A DNA stretch of 64,000 bases. It comes from Pseudomonas sp. PIC25. Its GTDB lineage: Bacteria > Pseudomonadota > Gammaproteobacteria > Pseudomonadales > Pseudomonadaceae. The position numbers were made by a program, and so were the translations under genes. The stretch lies in NCBI RefSeq assembly GCF_002286785.1, contig NZ_MUJY01000162.1, forward strand, positions 1 to 64,000, read 5' to 3'. Positions 16,060 to 25,406 of the stretch are shown in pieces (positions within the stretch are counted from its first letter, which is position 1; each line of letters begins with the position of its first letter). The notes under the pieces were generated by a model that saw only the letters and a program-made list of their open reading frames with translations, ran no database searches and was not told the DNA's origin.

Positions 16060-18218
16060 TTAAAGTAAGTCCCGCCAAACCTCGTTGCGCTCGATGACTC
16101 GGATAAACGCCTGAGCGCTGAATCCGTCCGGATAAAGTGTGGCGATCGCCTCCTCTTCCTCCGCGCCCTGGTCAAACGCCCTCAGGTAATGCTGCTCATC
16201 ACGCAGCGCGACCTCCAGGACTTCTCGGGATACCACAAGAGCACCATCAACAACCTCCCCATCCAGCTCAATCGAGGTGTCTACAACCCAAGCGTGCAAG
16301 TGTGGCAACGGATCGGAAATCTCCAGCCCCAGCGCGTCACGCAAGTTAGCGTCCGCCAGCAATGCAGGGAGCGCCGCAGGGCTTTACGCTTCAACTGTCT
16401 GGCAGCCTTACGTAACGTATTCGTGCGGTGAAGCCAGACTTCGTGGCCGTTGGACCGGATAAATCCTGACTTGACCTCGAGCAGTAGCAACACGTCTTCG
16501 AGGCACGCCAGCACATCGATCTCTCCTGCATCGCCCTCATCCATGCGAGGCGGCTGGTAGCCCACCACCACCTGGAAACCTCGCTGCCGAAGAGACGCAG
16601 CCAGTTCGTGTTCGACACGTTCAGTTTCGGAGCGAAGCTCAGGTCTGCGCGTATCCACGCGACGCAAATTGTTTACTGCGGCGGTGAGGCTGTTCTGTCT
16701 TCCTGCTATCCAGGGAAACTGAAAGCTGAAGCGGCCGATTTTGTAGAACGGCCGCTCGTATAGGCTGGGCGTCGGTTGATTAGGCGCTTGCTTGATCTGC
16801 TCGGACAGCGCCTGAAGATCACTGGTCCAAAACTGCAGAATGGCTTTGGCGGCCTCTGGATCACCTGCGGGATGCTCATCACTGACCGTCCACGCGCGGA
16901 TCCGCGCCACCTTCTCCGGCAACGCCGACCAGGTCATGGGAAAGCGATTCTCTCCCTGCAGCAGCCCCTCAAAAGCCAAACGCCCCAGTGCCCCTATGGA
17001 ATCCCCGGAGTCAGCCAGGTATCGCCGATAAGGTCGCAGATAGGCCTGCTCGAAAAAGGCGTTAGTCAGCTCACTGGCCAGCATGGCGTGATGCAGCGAG
17101 ACCTCCGCCCCATTATTAAGCCTGATGCTTTCGCCTAGCCCAAAAACCACCTGCAGATAGAGCTGGCTACGAATCGCTTTGATGTAGGCAAGCTGGTTGG
17201 CTTCATGGTTTTCAGCACTCCCGATGACCTGCCCGGCCAGCTCAGAAGCCGCAAAAACATCAACCGCGCGGCGCATCCAGTAGCACCATAGCAGCTGGCT
17301 TTTTCGCTCAGTGCGCTGCCAGCGCAGGGTACCCTCGTCTGTTTTGTTGAAAATGACTGATTGCCCAGGCTGGAGCTGGTAATCGCATTCACTATCGAAG
17401 CAAAACCAGTCGATGGAGCGCTCATAGTCAATGAGCTCCCGCGTTGTCTCGATCATCGCGCCGACTGCTTCTAGGTTTACAGCGCACTGCGCGCCTTCCC
17501 CAGGCTGCGGAAACAACATGGGCGACAGATGCTGCCTCAACGAACGGCCGAGCACATCGGCAGAAAGCCGAAAATCAGACTCGCCACAAGACTTCAGCTT
17601 ACGCAGGATGATCCGCTCGTAAGCAAGCCAATCCATGCCTGCTGGATCGTCACCAGCATCCCCGAGACGGGCATAGGCCAATACGCTGAGATAGGAAAGC
17701 AGCTCCAAAAGCGTCAGAGACTGCAGTTGTCGCTCAGCACTCTTGATCACGGCTTCAAAGGGTTCCAGCTGCAGCAGCAGACGCTCGCAAACTCCGAAGA
17801 ACGTCTGCCACTGCTCGCAAGTGCAGTTTTCTTTAAGGTGAGTCCAGAGAGGCGAATCCCTACGGGTGAAAAGCTTGGAGTAGCGAATGGCCCAGCGCAG
17901 CTGATCAGGGTGGTGAACTGCCAGGTGATCCAATAGCTCAGTACTGATCACATCATCAAAATGCAGTACACGCGCAAGCGCCAGACTGGCCAGAGCAGCT
18001 CCCTCTAGGTTTGCGGGCTGCCACCAAAAATCGGCGCCAGCCAGCCCAAAGGCACGATGCCTCTGGGTGTACTTTCCGCTTGGTCGTTGATCGAGAAAGT
18101 CATGCAGACACTCATCAAGCGCAACGCCGCATGCCAGGTAGCGCGCATACTCTGCGAACTGCGTCTGGTAGTAGTCCCTGCACCGCAAGTTAGGCCCCAC
18201 TAGCACTCCCCGGGGCAA
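16060..18218 (-). pseudogene. Frameshifted gene for a large protein with a C-terminal NERD/PD-(D/E)XK-like nuclease domain
   Basis: The frame from TTG 18,218 gives about 618 sensible residues, including DEGDAGEIDVLACLEDV and LLLLEVKSGF (D about 568, E581-x-K583), a restriction-endonuclease-like core similar to NERD domains. Near 16,365-16,395 the frame degenerates (RSLHCWRTLTCVTRW), while the -1 frame continues naturally as LADANLRDALGLEISDPLPH to a stop at 16,060. One base seems lost. The upstream frame is open past 18,218, so the true start may be further upstream. Third gene of an operon after the Sel1 and unknown genes. Either inactivated in vivo or a sequencing error. Confidence 0.65.
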
Positions 18219-18286
18219 TAGCAGCGGAGGCTGGAGCCACCTGACCAGCAGCCGATGAGCCCGTGCAATGCCTAACGTGCAAAAAC

Positions 18287-19654
18287 TCAGCCTTCCTGCT
18301 CAGCACGTAGCACCTCAGCCCAGAAAGAATCGATATCGATCGTATGCGCGCCCTGATCGAGCCCAAGCCGGCGCAAATCGAGTGTCCAGCTCAGCGATCG
18401 AGCAGAATATCCCGCTGTAGGAACAATCGCCCCCAGCTCCTCCAAGACAGCAGCGAGCTTACTGGTATTGGGCGGATTGGCGCCGGTCGCCTGAAAGTAA
18501 GCTACCCCCATGCCTTTTGGGGCAGTGCCATCACGAACATCGGTAGCGCTGTTTGCAAGGGGGAACGCACTCGAGCCAAAGTCAGTCCAGAGCTGCATCA
18601 AGGTTAAAGAGATGTCCGCCAACGTAAAGGTCGGACCGCCCTCGATAGCAATGCCACTGTCCGTCAGTTTGTAGCGAAAGGGATTCCCCTTGCTTAGCGT
18701 CTGACAGTCGTTCCAAAAACTATCGTCCTCATCTTCTTGGGCGCGGTCCATGACCTGCTCGGAAATCGCCGCGGATGCGCCTGTCTGAGTAGCATCCAGG
18801 TCATACCCAATCATGAAAAGCGCAGCCTCGAGCGCCCGTAGACGAGTATCAAAACACTCAATCTGATTGAATCGACTGTTCTGCGCCGCAGGCTGCTCTA
18901 GCACGTCACTGAGCAACCAACTGGCTTTCAGATTCCAGGCAGCATGGTTAGCCCCTGACTTTAACCTCGGAAAGAAAAATTCTGACTGGCCTGGGTTACG
19001 CCGTTTAGGGGACGGGTCATTAGCTGCGCTCTTTGCAGGAGCCCACGGGAAACGAAGCTCTTGCGGCACCTCTGACAGCCCAGCGGCCTGACAAAACTTC
19101 ACAACGGCCCAACCCAACGCCGCAGCAACACGGCTGTCATAAATAACGAAGCGGTCGCAGATGAGTGAATAGACCTTGGTCATCCCGGCATTGAACCGGA
19201 GATCTTTGGCAACTAGCAGAGGATGATCAGTGCTTCCTGCATCCAAGGCTTGCCTGGTGCTGGATAGAACCTGAGGTAGATTGGCTTGATTCGCATGCAG
19301 CCAACGTACGTTGCCAGCACGTACGCCACCCCATGTCATGACGTCGACTGCAGCCGTTACAACCGAGTGATCGCTTCCCTGGGATCCCAAAGCGCTCTGA
19401 AGATCATGACTAAGCGCCTGAAGAGTGGCTGCGCTGGATTCGAAAGTGGTGCCTGTCGGCTCTCCGAGACGCTGATTGCCTGGGTGCGGCCAGTGATACT
19501 GGGCATAAGCGTCATAAAGGCTGTCGCAGCGCCAGACACATCCCGAACGACGGTTCGTGTACTGATGCGCGAAGGTATCGCCATCGAGGTTCTCACTCAT
19601 CCATTTGACGAAATTCGCTACGGCGGGAGTCTGTAGGTAGGTGCTCTTTTCCAT
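18287..19654 (-). CDS. Unknown protein, middle gene of the Sel1/nuclease operon
   Basis: A 455-residue soluble protein from ATG 19,654, preceded by AAGGAC; a longer frame to 19,732 overlaps the upstream gene and is unlikely. No motif that I recognise. It has blocks of well-formed protein sequence (VTAAVDVMTWGGVRAGNVRW, CDRFVIYDSRVAAALGWAVV, LRALEAALFMIGYDL) and no membrane segments. It ends about 70 bases before the TTG used for the nuclease-like gene, whose frame stays open across that gap, so the genes may overlap. The conserved-looking core with DSRVAAALGW hints at an enzyme or helix-hairpin DNA-binding fold, but no function is claimed. Confidence 0.6.
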   Translation of the reverse strand: MEKSTYLQTPAVANFVKWMSENLDGDTFAHQYTNRRSGCVWRCDSLYDAYAQYHWPHPGNQRLGEPTGTTFESSAATLQALSHDLQSALGSQGSDHSVVTAAVDVMTWGGVRAGNVRWLHANQANLPQVLSSTRQALDAGSTDHPLLVAKDLRFNAGMTKVYSLICDRFVIYDSRVAAALGWAVVKFCQAAGLSEVPQELRFPWAPAKSAANDPSPKRRNPGQSEFFFPRLKSGANHAAWNLKASWLLSDVLEQPAAQNSRFNQIECFDTRLRALEAALFMIGYDLDATQTGASAAISEQVMDRAQEDEDDSFWNDCQTLSKGNPFRYKLTDSGIAIEGGPTFTLADISLTLMQLWTDFGSSAFPLANSATDVRDGTAPKGMGVAYFQATGANPPNTSKLAAVLEELGAIVPTAGYSARSLSWTLDLRRLGLDQGAHTIDIDSFWAEVLRAEQEG

Positions 19655-19728
19655 TCGTGACGTCCTTGAGAAGAATCTTGAACCAACCTGGTTGCTGCGC
19701 CAGATCAAAGTCTGAGGCTGGGAATGAG

Positions 19729-20607
19729 TCAATTGTCCTCAGCAAGGCGCAAGCTAGAAACCTCATCCGCATCCCTCATCGCGATCGCTGTGCTACTCCC
19801 CTGGTCGATAGCAAAATCACGCCAGAAGCGGTACAGCCGACGCTCGGGATCAGGTGGTGAATTGAACGGAGAACTGTAGAGTTCAACAAGCGCTTCGCTC
19901 GCGCACCGCCCACCGAGCATTGCGGACCATTGCAACCAGTAAACCCCGGAGGCCATGTCGTGCTCTGTCGATGATTCATTCAGTGCCAGCCGTCCACGAT
20001 AAAAACCTGCCAGCACATCCCCCTCTTCGACCGCCCGCTTGTACCAGAGCATGGCCCTGCCATGGTCGACCATGACACCTTCGTCACCCTCTTCGTAGAT
20101 TGCTCCCAGCGCCAGCGCAGCACCTGGAGCACCATGCTCGAATGCTTGCTCGTAGTAGTCGATGGCAAGAGCAGGATTCGTGACCATCCCCTTGCCGTAG
20201 TAAGCCTGCTCAGCCAGGTTGAAAAACGCTTCGCCGCTGCCCTCGACAGCAGCTAGCTTGAACAGCCGCCTGGCCAATATCGGGTCAGATGCCAAGCGCG
20301 TTCCATTGAGCCATAACCAGCCCAAATCATTCATTGCATCGGGGTCGCCATCAACGGCCGCAGCCCTCAGGCAAGGGTATGTTTGATGAATCTCGATCAG
20401 GTCAACCAATCCCAGCAGTGGATTAGCCGCTTTGACTTCATGCAGATTGGCAAACCTGGCCTGCCCTGCCAGCTCCGCGGTGCGCAAGGATGGAATCCCA
20501 ACCCCGCTGTAGAGACGCTGCATTTCACCCGGCTCGACAACCACAACTTGCTCAGGCATCGGGAGCAATCGCTCCAGCAGATTGAACACACAGACCGATT
20601 TGCTCAT
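19729..20607 (-). CDS. Sel1-repeat protein, first gene of the unknown/nuclease operon
   Basis: A 292-residue protein with tandem Sel1-like (TPR-type) repeats between about residues 85 and 230: DGDPDAMNDLGWLWLNGTRL, EGSGEAFFNLAEQAYYGKGM, HGAPGAALALGAIYEEGDEG, AVEEGDVLAGFYRGRLAL. Such repeats make protein-protein scaffolds. The first 60 residues are not repeat. It is divergent from a WYL regulator gene (start 20,691) across an 83-base gap, so that regulator probably controls this operon. In bacterial defence operons Sel1 or TPR proteins can act as sensors; here that is inference. Confidence 0.75.
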   Translation of the reverse strand: MSKSVCVFNLLERLLPMPEQVVVVEPGEMQRLYSGVGIPSLRTAELAGQARFANLHEVKAANPLLGLVDLIEIHQTYPCLRAAAVDGDPDAMNDLGWLWLNGTRLASDPILARRLFKLAAVEGSGEAFFNLAEQAYYGKGMVTNPALAIDYYEQAFEHGAPGAALALGAIYEEGDEGVMVDHGRAMLWYKRAVEEGDVLAGFYRGRLALNESSTEHDMASGVYWLQWSAMLGGRCASEALVELYSSPFNSPPDPERRLYRFWRDFAIDQGSSTAIAMRDADEVSSLRLAEDN

Positions 20608-20612
20608 GCTGC

Positions 20613-20636
20613 AGCCCTATCGTTAATCGCAGGGCT
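20613..20636. promoter_or_regulatory. Possible operator: inverted repeat AGCCCT / AGGGCT
   Basis: AGCCCT and AGGGCT flank 12 bases in the 83-base divergent gap between the Sel1 gene and the second WYL regulator gene. Placement suits a repressor site controlling both genes; the short arms make this tentative. Confidence 0.3.
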
Positions 20637-20690
20637 ATTTTCCGTGAGTCTTGCGACACCTCATGTCGTGTTGAGCACAAGGATGCAAAC

Positions 20691-21683
20691 GTGGATCAGC
20701 TATTTCGCCAGGACCTGATTCTGGGAATTCTTCCCGGCAAGGAAAACGCGTTGGGCAGTACAGCCATTCGCGAGCGCGTAGCTCGACAAGGTCTGAATGT
20801 CGACCTGAGGACGATCCAGCGGGACCTGAGCGACCTGAAGGAAAAATACCCTCATGTACACAGCAGAAAAGACGGACGCTCGACGCTGTGGTGGGCGGAA
20901 AAGTCCCTTTCCCGATTGTCGATGCTTCCCACCGATGCAATGAACCTGACCATGATCATGGATCACGCCACGCGTTTTGGGATGGCTGCGCAAGTCGAAC
21001 GACTGGCCCCGCTTCGTGATTACGCTGTTTCCCTGCTCAAAGGCAACCGGCCCAGTCAGGATGTTTCCAATAAGATCACCAGCAACACGCGCTTCATTAC
21101 CCTGCAGCCCAGCGTGGTCAAACAAGAGGTGCTGGACGTCATTCAGCAAGCGCTTTTGGACGGCATGTCAATCGAAGCGCTCTACCAGAAGCGTGGCGCC
21201 GACGAGCCCAAGCTGCTCCAACTAAAACCGCTGGGGCTGTCCTATCAAGATTCGAACATCTATCTCTCGTGCGTCTTCAAGGGGTTGCCTCAAGGCAGTA
21301 TTGCTGCGCTGCCCCTGCATCGTTTCAGAACCGCACGCACGATGTTCGAGGATATCGCTGCGCCAGAGGACTACGACATCAATTCAATCCCCGCAATGCG
21401 CAGCCTGGTGGGTCTGAGAACGGATCATCCTGTCCAGATCCGACTCCGCGTCAGCCACACCTTGAGCGAGCGCCTGCAGGAGAACCCACTCACTGAAGAC
21501 CAGACTCTGGAACCGGAAACGACGGACTGGTGGCTTATGAGCGGCAGCATCCACCTCAGCCAGGGTTTGGACTTGTGGCTGCTGAGCCAAGGTGAACATC
21601 TGGAAGTTCTCGAGCCCACCGCCCTTCGTGCGCAAATCGCAGAGTCGGCTAAGCGCATGGCGGCTCTTTACGCCGGCGAGTGA
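20691..21683 (+). CDS. Second WYL-domain transcriptional regulator
   Basis: A 330-residue protein with a GTG start preceded by AAGGA. Residues 1-60 are a winged HTH of the DeoR/HTH_11 kind (STAIRERVARQGLNVDLRTI, QRDLSDLKEKY), and residues about 150-235 a WYL domain (GMSIEALYQKRGADEPKLLQ, LKPLGLSYQDSNIYLSCVF, LPLHRFRTA), with a C-terminal WCX-like extension. It lies back-to-back with the Sel1/unknown/nuclease operon. Unlike the first WYL protein it belongs to the YafY/PafC-like layout. Likely ligand-responsive repressor or activator of the neighbouring operon. Confidence 0.85.
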   Translation: MDQLFRQDLILGILPGKENALGSTAIRERVARQGLNVDLRTIQRDLSDLKEKYPHVHSRKDGRSTLWWAEKSLSRLSMLPTDAMNLTMIMDHATRFGMAAQVERLAPLRDYAVSLLKGNRPSQDVSNKITSNTRFITLQPSVVKQEVLDVIQQALLDGMSIEALYQKRGADEPKLLQLKPLGLSYQDSNIYLSCVFKGLPQGSIAALPLHRFRTARTMFEDIAAPEDYDINSIPAMRSLVGLRTDHPVQIRLRVSHTLSERLQENPLTEDQTLEPETTDWWLMSGSIHLSQGLDLWLLSQGEHLEVLEPTALRAQIAESAKRMAALYAGE

Positions 21684-21747
21684 TTGCGACACAGAACGTC
21701 GCCCTTCGGCAGCATCATATCTCCACCTTAAAAATGGAGACCTGCTG

Positions 21748-21912
21748 ATGAAAACCTACTCCGCCTTTTTACAACGTGTCGTGGCGAATGCTGGGCCGCG
21801 GGCCAATTTCACGATCACCGTCCAAGCGGTGAACTCGGCCATGGCACGGGTAACAGCAGAAGCTCAGTATCCTGGATACAAATGCATCAACGCTCCGGTG
21901 CAAGTCCGGTAA
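21748..21912 (+). CDS. Small unknown protein (54 residues)
   Basis: A short frame starting MKTYSAFLQRVVANAGPRAN with GGAG nine bases upstream. Content is ordinary soluble protein (FTITVQAVNSAMARVTAEAQ, then YPGYKCINA). It lies just before the next unknown gene (11 bases) on the same strand, so they are likely an operon. Small proteins like this are common beside the DUF932/YqaJ genes of integrative elements; function unknown. Confidence 0.55.
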   Translation: MKTYSAFLQRVVANAGPRANFTITVQAVNSAMARVTAEAQYPGYKCINAPVQVR

Positions 21913-21923
21913 CTGTTCCAATC

Positions 21924-22727
21924 ATGCGGCCTCGGGACTACCTCTTTTACCTGCTGGGCATCGGTGATGACCCGCAGGTCGCCGTGCCACTCGTTGCGCA
22001 GCAGTCGTCGCCCCCGATTCAAGAGGGCTGCTACGAAATTGCCTTGCTCGCCGCTACTGAGGAGGAGGCACTACGGGCATGCAGGGAATTCCTTGAGAGA
22101 GGTAGCAGTCCTCACGAACTCCCCAAGCAGAGGCAATCGCGCCACAACTTCCACGCAATCGCCCCGGATGCCACCTGGCCAACGCAGCGATTCCACGAGC
22201 TTCACTGGCTATGCAGCCACAGGGACTCGCCAGCCAATCTACAGCGCCTGAAGGGGCTGGCCGACATCATCCATGTACATTACCTCCGACCAGCTCCTTC
22301 AGCGATGCCCGCCGGCATTCGCGTCTATCAGTGGACGAAAGAGCAAGACATGTTCGACTTCTGGCATGCCCTGTACGCTGCCCGGGACAACCCAAATTTA
22401 CTTGGGTTGGACTGGACCAGTTATGCCACCTGGAATCCGCAACAACTGATCGGCAGGTACGTCTCAGCGCAAGCGAAATCAGCCCTTCAAGCATTGCAGC
22501 ATTTACGAAACCGTGTGCGACTGCACCAGTCAGATCGTGCACAGGAGGCACTGCTAGTCGTTGAAGGCACGCCTACGCTTACGCTCGGCGAATACGCAGC
22601 GATAGTCGGCAGTCTGGCGGAAGTACTGGGATGTGAAATCGCCCCAGTGCTTCATCTCACGGATCTGCATGAAGGGTGCAAAATGAAACTGCTGATTTTT
22701 CTCCGCAGTGACGGGCCCCGCTACTGA
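21924..22727 (+). CDS. Unknown protein (267 residues)
   Basis: The ATG at 21,924 (MRPRDYLFYLLGIGDDPQVA) is preferred to an upstream start that would overlap the 54-residue gene. The first 110 residues contain AATEEEALRACREFLERG, and the C-terminal part contains GEYAAIVGSLAEVLGCEIAP. No membrane segment and no recognised family. The genes on either side are the kind carried by integrative conjugative elements of Pseudomonas, which suggests an element-maintenance or adaptation role. Confidence 0.55.
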   Translation: MRPRDYLFYLLGIGDDPQVAVPLVAQQSSPPIQEGCYEIALLAATEEEALRACREFLERGSSPHELPKQRQSRHNFHAIAPDATWPTQRFHELHWLCSHRDSPANLQRLKGLADIIHVHYLRPAPSAMPAGIRVYQWTKEQDMFDFWHALYAARDNPNLLGLDWTSYATWNPQQLIGRYVSAQAKSALQALQHLRNRVRLHQSDRAQEALLVVEGTPTLTLGEYAAIVGSLAEVLGCEIAPVLHLTDLHEGCKMKLLIFLRSDGPRY

Positions 22728-22828
22728 CTGCCGCGATCAGATATAACGAAATTTCAGACCTGAATCATTTAAGGGAAGACGGGTGCGTATTGCCCTCTTC
22801 AGCCCTTCCCTTCTCAGGAGTCTGAACG

Positions 22829-23161
22829 ATGTCGATTAACTGCCCTTCCTGTAACTCTTCACGCGTCACAGCGCGCAACCATGCCCGCAAAATCGGTGGC
22901 GCAGCCGGTGCTGTAGGTGGAGCCGCAACCGGCGCGGCGAGCGCTGCAGCCGGAGCGCAGAGTGGTGCCGCACTGGGCGCGGTCGCTGGCCCCATCGGAG
23001 CGGCCTTGGGCGGCCTGGCTGGTGCCATCCTGGGCGGCTTGGCTGGCGGCGCCGTCGGCAGCCTCGCCGGTGCACGCATGGGTGAAGAAATCGATGCCCG
23101 CGTGCTCGATAACTTCGAGTGCCATGCCTGCGGCCACATCTTTTCCCTCAGCGACCAGTAA
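22829..23161 (+). CDS. Zinc-ribbon protein with a glycine-zipper membrane segment
   Basis: A 110-residue protein. CPSC near the start and CHAC near the end supply four cysteines for one zinc site. Between them lies a long run of Gly/Ala repeats (residues about 22-85; units such as GAALGAVAGPIGAALGGLAG), typical of glycine-zipper membrane or membrane-inserting segments. CAGGAG precedes the ATG. Such proteins are frequent small passengers in integrative elements; biochemical role unknown. Confidence 0.65.
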   Translation: MSINCPSCNSSRVTARNHARKIGGAAGAVGGAATGAASAAAGAQSGAALGAVAGPIGAALGGLAGAILGGLAGGAVGSLAGARMGEEIDARVLDNFECHACGHIFSLSDQ

Positions 23162-23263
23162 TCCTGCCTACCAGGCGCGCCACGCGCCTTCATTCACTCC
23201 CATTCCCACCGGCTCGGCACTCGACTGCCGGGCGATAGCCAGTTCCGCTGGCAAGGAGATCTG

Positions 23264-24233
23264 TATGGCTCACCTCATCGAGCAAATGGCCTACGTCGGA
23301 GCCACCCCGTGGCACGGCCTGGGTAATCAACTTACCCAAAAGCAGCCCCTTGAAGTCTGGCAGCGCGAAGCCGGTATGGACTGGCAGATCCTGGAAAGCC
23401 CTGTTCATTTCAAGTCAGACGCGATTGGCCATCTCGGCACGATCCACTCGTTCCCCGAGCAGAAGGTATTGTTCCGTTCGGATACCAAGGCGCCGCTGTC
23501 GGTGGTCTCCCAGCGCTACCACACCGTGCAACCGCGCGAAGTGCTGGAGTTCTACAGGGACCTGACCGAGGTCTCCGGCTACGAGCTGGAAACCGCAGGC
23601 GTACTCAAAGGCGGCCGCAAGTTCTGGGCGCTGGCGCGTACCGGGCAAGGCGCGGCGCTCAAGGGTAACGATCAGGTCAACGGCTACCTGCTGCTCGCCA
23701 CCTCCTGCGACGGCACCCTGGCCACCACGGCAACCCCAACCACCGTGCGTGTGGTCTGCAACAACACCCTGACCATCGCCTTGGATGGCACCAGTCGCGC
23801 GATCAAGGTGCCGCACAACACTCGTTTCGATCCCCAAGCGGTGAAAAAGCAGCTCGGCATCGCCGTCTCGCAATGGGACGACTTCATGTACCGCATGCGC
23901 GCGTTGGCCGAACGCAAGGTGCAGTGGCATGAGGCACTGGGCTTTTTCATGAACGTGATGTGCGAGACCAGTCCGACCGGTGCACTGCCAGAACATCTGC
24001 CCAACGAGCGCGCCCTGCGCAAGGTACAGGAGCTGTACGAGGGTCGTGGTCGTGGCAGCCAGCTGGACTCGGCACGCGGTACCGCCTGGGGCCTGCTCAA
24101 TGCCGTCACCGAGTACGTCGACCACGAGCGCCGTGCACGCAGCAACGAGTACCGCATGGACTCGGCCTGGTTCGGCCAAGGCGCGCAGATCAAGCAACGC
24201 GCCTTGGACGCTGCGCTGCGGCTCGCCGCTTAA
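23264..24233 (+). CDS. DUF932 (YfjQ/LGT-type) protein of an integrative element
   Basis: A 322-residue protein beginning MAHLIEQMAYVGATPWHGLG with CAAGGAG before the ATG. The pattern TPWHGLG, DTKAPLSVVSQRYHTVQP, GGRKFWALARTG, TTVRVVCNNTLTIAL and RTAxGLLNAVTEYVDH is that of DUF932, a family found almost only on plasmids, phages and integrative conjugative elements next to YqaJ and RadC genes. Molecular role unknown; it is thought to help DNA establishment. A terminator follows at 24,257. Confidence 0.85.
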
Positions 24234-24256
24234 GCCTCCATCAAATCAATCCCTCG

Positions 24257-24290
24257 CGCCCGGTCAGCCTTGTGCTGGCCGGGCGTTTTT
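24257..24290 (+). terminator. Rho-independent terminator after DUF932 gene
   Basis: GCCCGG(T)CAGC pairs with GCTGGCCGGGC around a five-base loop and is followed by G then TTTTT. Confidence 0.8.
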
Positions 24291-24309
24291 ATGTCTGCAG
24301 GTGAGCAAC

Positions 24310-25314
24310 ATGAAAGCAACTTCACTGAACAGCAGCACCCGCAAGAAACGCCCTGCCTTGCGCCTGGTCAGCACCAAGGAGCTGCCGCGCGAGGACTGGC
24401 TGCAAATCCGCAAGCAAGGTATTGGCAGTTCGGATGCGGCAGCAGCGGTCGGCCTCAATCCCTACAAATCGCAGCTGGAACTGTGGCTGGAGAAAACCGG
24501 CCGCGACACCAAACTGCCGAAAACCGATCCGCATGACGAAGAAAGCCCAGCCTACTGGGGCAACGTACTCGAGCCTATCGTGGCCTGGCACTACAGCAAG
24601 CGGACAAAGAACCGCGTGCGGCGCATCAACGCCGTGCTCCAGCATCCAGATCCGGACATGTCCTGGATGTTGGCCAACATCGACCGTGAAGTGATCGGCG
24701 CTGACGATGTGCAGATCCTCGAATGCAAGACCGCCGGCATAAACGGAGCACGCCTTTGGAAAGAGGGCGTGCCCGAGTATGTCCAACTGCAGGTCATGCA
24801 CCAGCTCGCCGTAACCGGCAAGCAGGCGGCTGATGTGGCTGTACTGCTCGGCGGTCAGACGCTGGAGATTCACCGAATCGAGCGTGACGAGCAGATGATC
24901 ACGCGGCTCATCGAGCTGGAACGCAGGTTCTGGCAGTACGTGGAAACGGACACACCGCCACCGGCCGATGGCTCGGCATCCGCTGAAATGGCCCTGCGCT
25001 GCCTCTATCCGGAAGACAACGGCCAGGTCATTGACTTCAGCAGTCATGCCGGACTGACCGCAGCCTTCATCGAGCTGAAAGCCGTTCGCCAGTCGATTGC
25101 CGACAAGGAGAAGCGAGAAGCCGAGCTCAAGCAGATGTTGCAGCAAGCCATGAGTGACGCCAGCCGGGCTGAGTTCGCCAGCGGTTACGTCAGTTGGCGC
25201 AGGGCCAAAGATAGCATTGGCTTGGACGTCACTCAGCTACTCAAGGACAAACCTTACTTGCAGGCCAAGTATCCGCTGCTGAAGCCCGGCACGCGGCGCT
25301 TCTTGGTCGGCTGA
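24310..25314 (+). CDS. YqaJ-family (lambda-exonuclease-like) recombinase nuclease
   Basis: A 334-residue protein. The YqaJ nuclease core is clear: IGSSDAAAAVGLNPYKSQLE (residues about 38-57), GNVLEPIVAWHYS, MLANIDREV and ILECKTAG (the D...E-x-K catalytic set). C-terminal residues 240-290 are helical and charged. YqaJ enzymes chew one DNA strand 5' to 3' and work with an annealing protein in phage-type recombination. Neighbours DUF932 and RadC are the usual companions in integrative elements. Terminators bracket the gene, so it is probably transcribed with its own leader. Confidence 0.85.
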   Translation: MKATSLNSSTRKKRPALRLVSTKELPREDWLQIRKQGIGSSDAAAAVGLNPYKSQLELWLEKTGRDTKLPKTDPHDEESPAYWGNVLEPIVAWHYSKRTKNRVRRINAVLQHPDPDMSWMLANIDREVIGADDVQILECKTAGINGARLWKEGVPEYVQLQVMHQLAVTGKQAADVAVLLGGQTLEIHRIERDEQMITRLIELERRFWQYVETDTPPPADGSASAEMALRCLYPEDNGQVIDFSSHAGLTAAFIELKAVRQSIADKEKREAELKQMLQQAMSDASRAEFASGYVSWRRAKDSIGLDVTQLLKDKPYLQAKYPLLKPGTRRFLVG

Positions 25315-25346
25315 ATCCGGCTGTTTCCACCCGTTCCCTCCCCCTT

Positions 25347-25387
25347 GGCCAGTCCATGCAGTTCGCGCTGCATGGCTGGCCTTTTTT
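25347..25387 (+). terminator. Rho-independent terminator after yqaJ-type gene
   Basis: GGCCAGTCCATGCAG pairs with CTGCATGGCTGGCC around a short loop, followed by TTTTTT. Confidence 0.85.
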
Positions 25388-25406
25388 CGTTTCCAGGAGA
25401 ACACCC

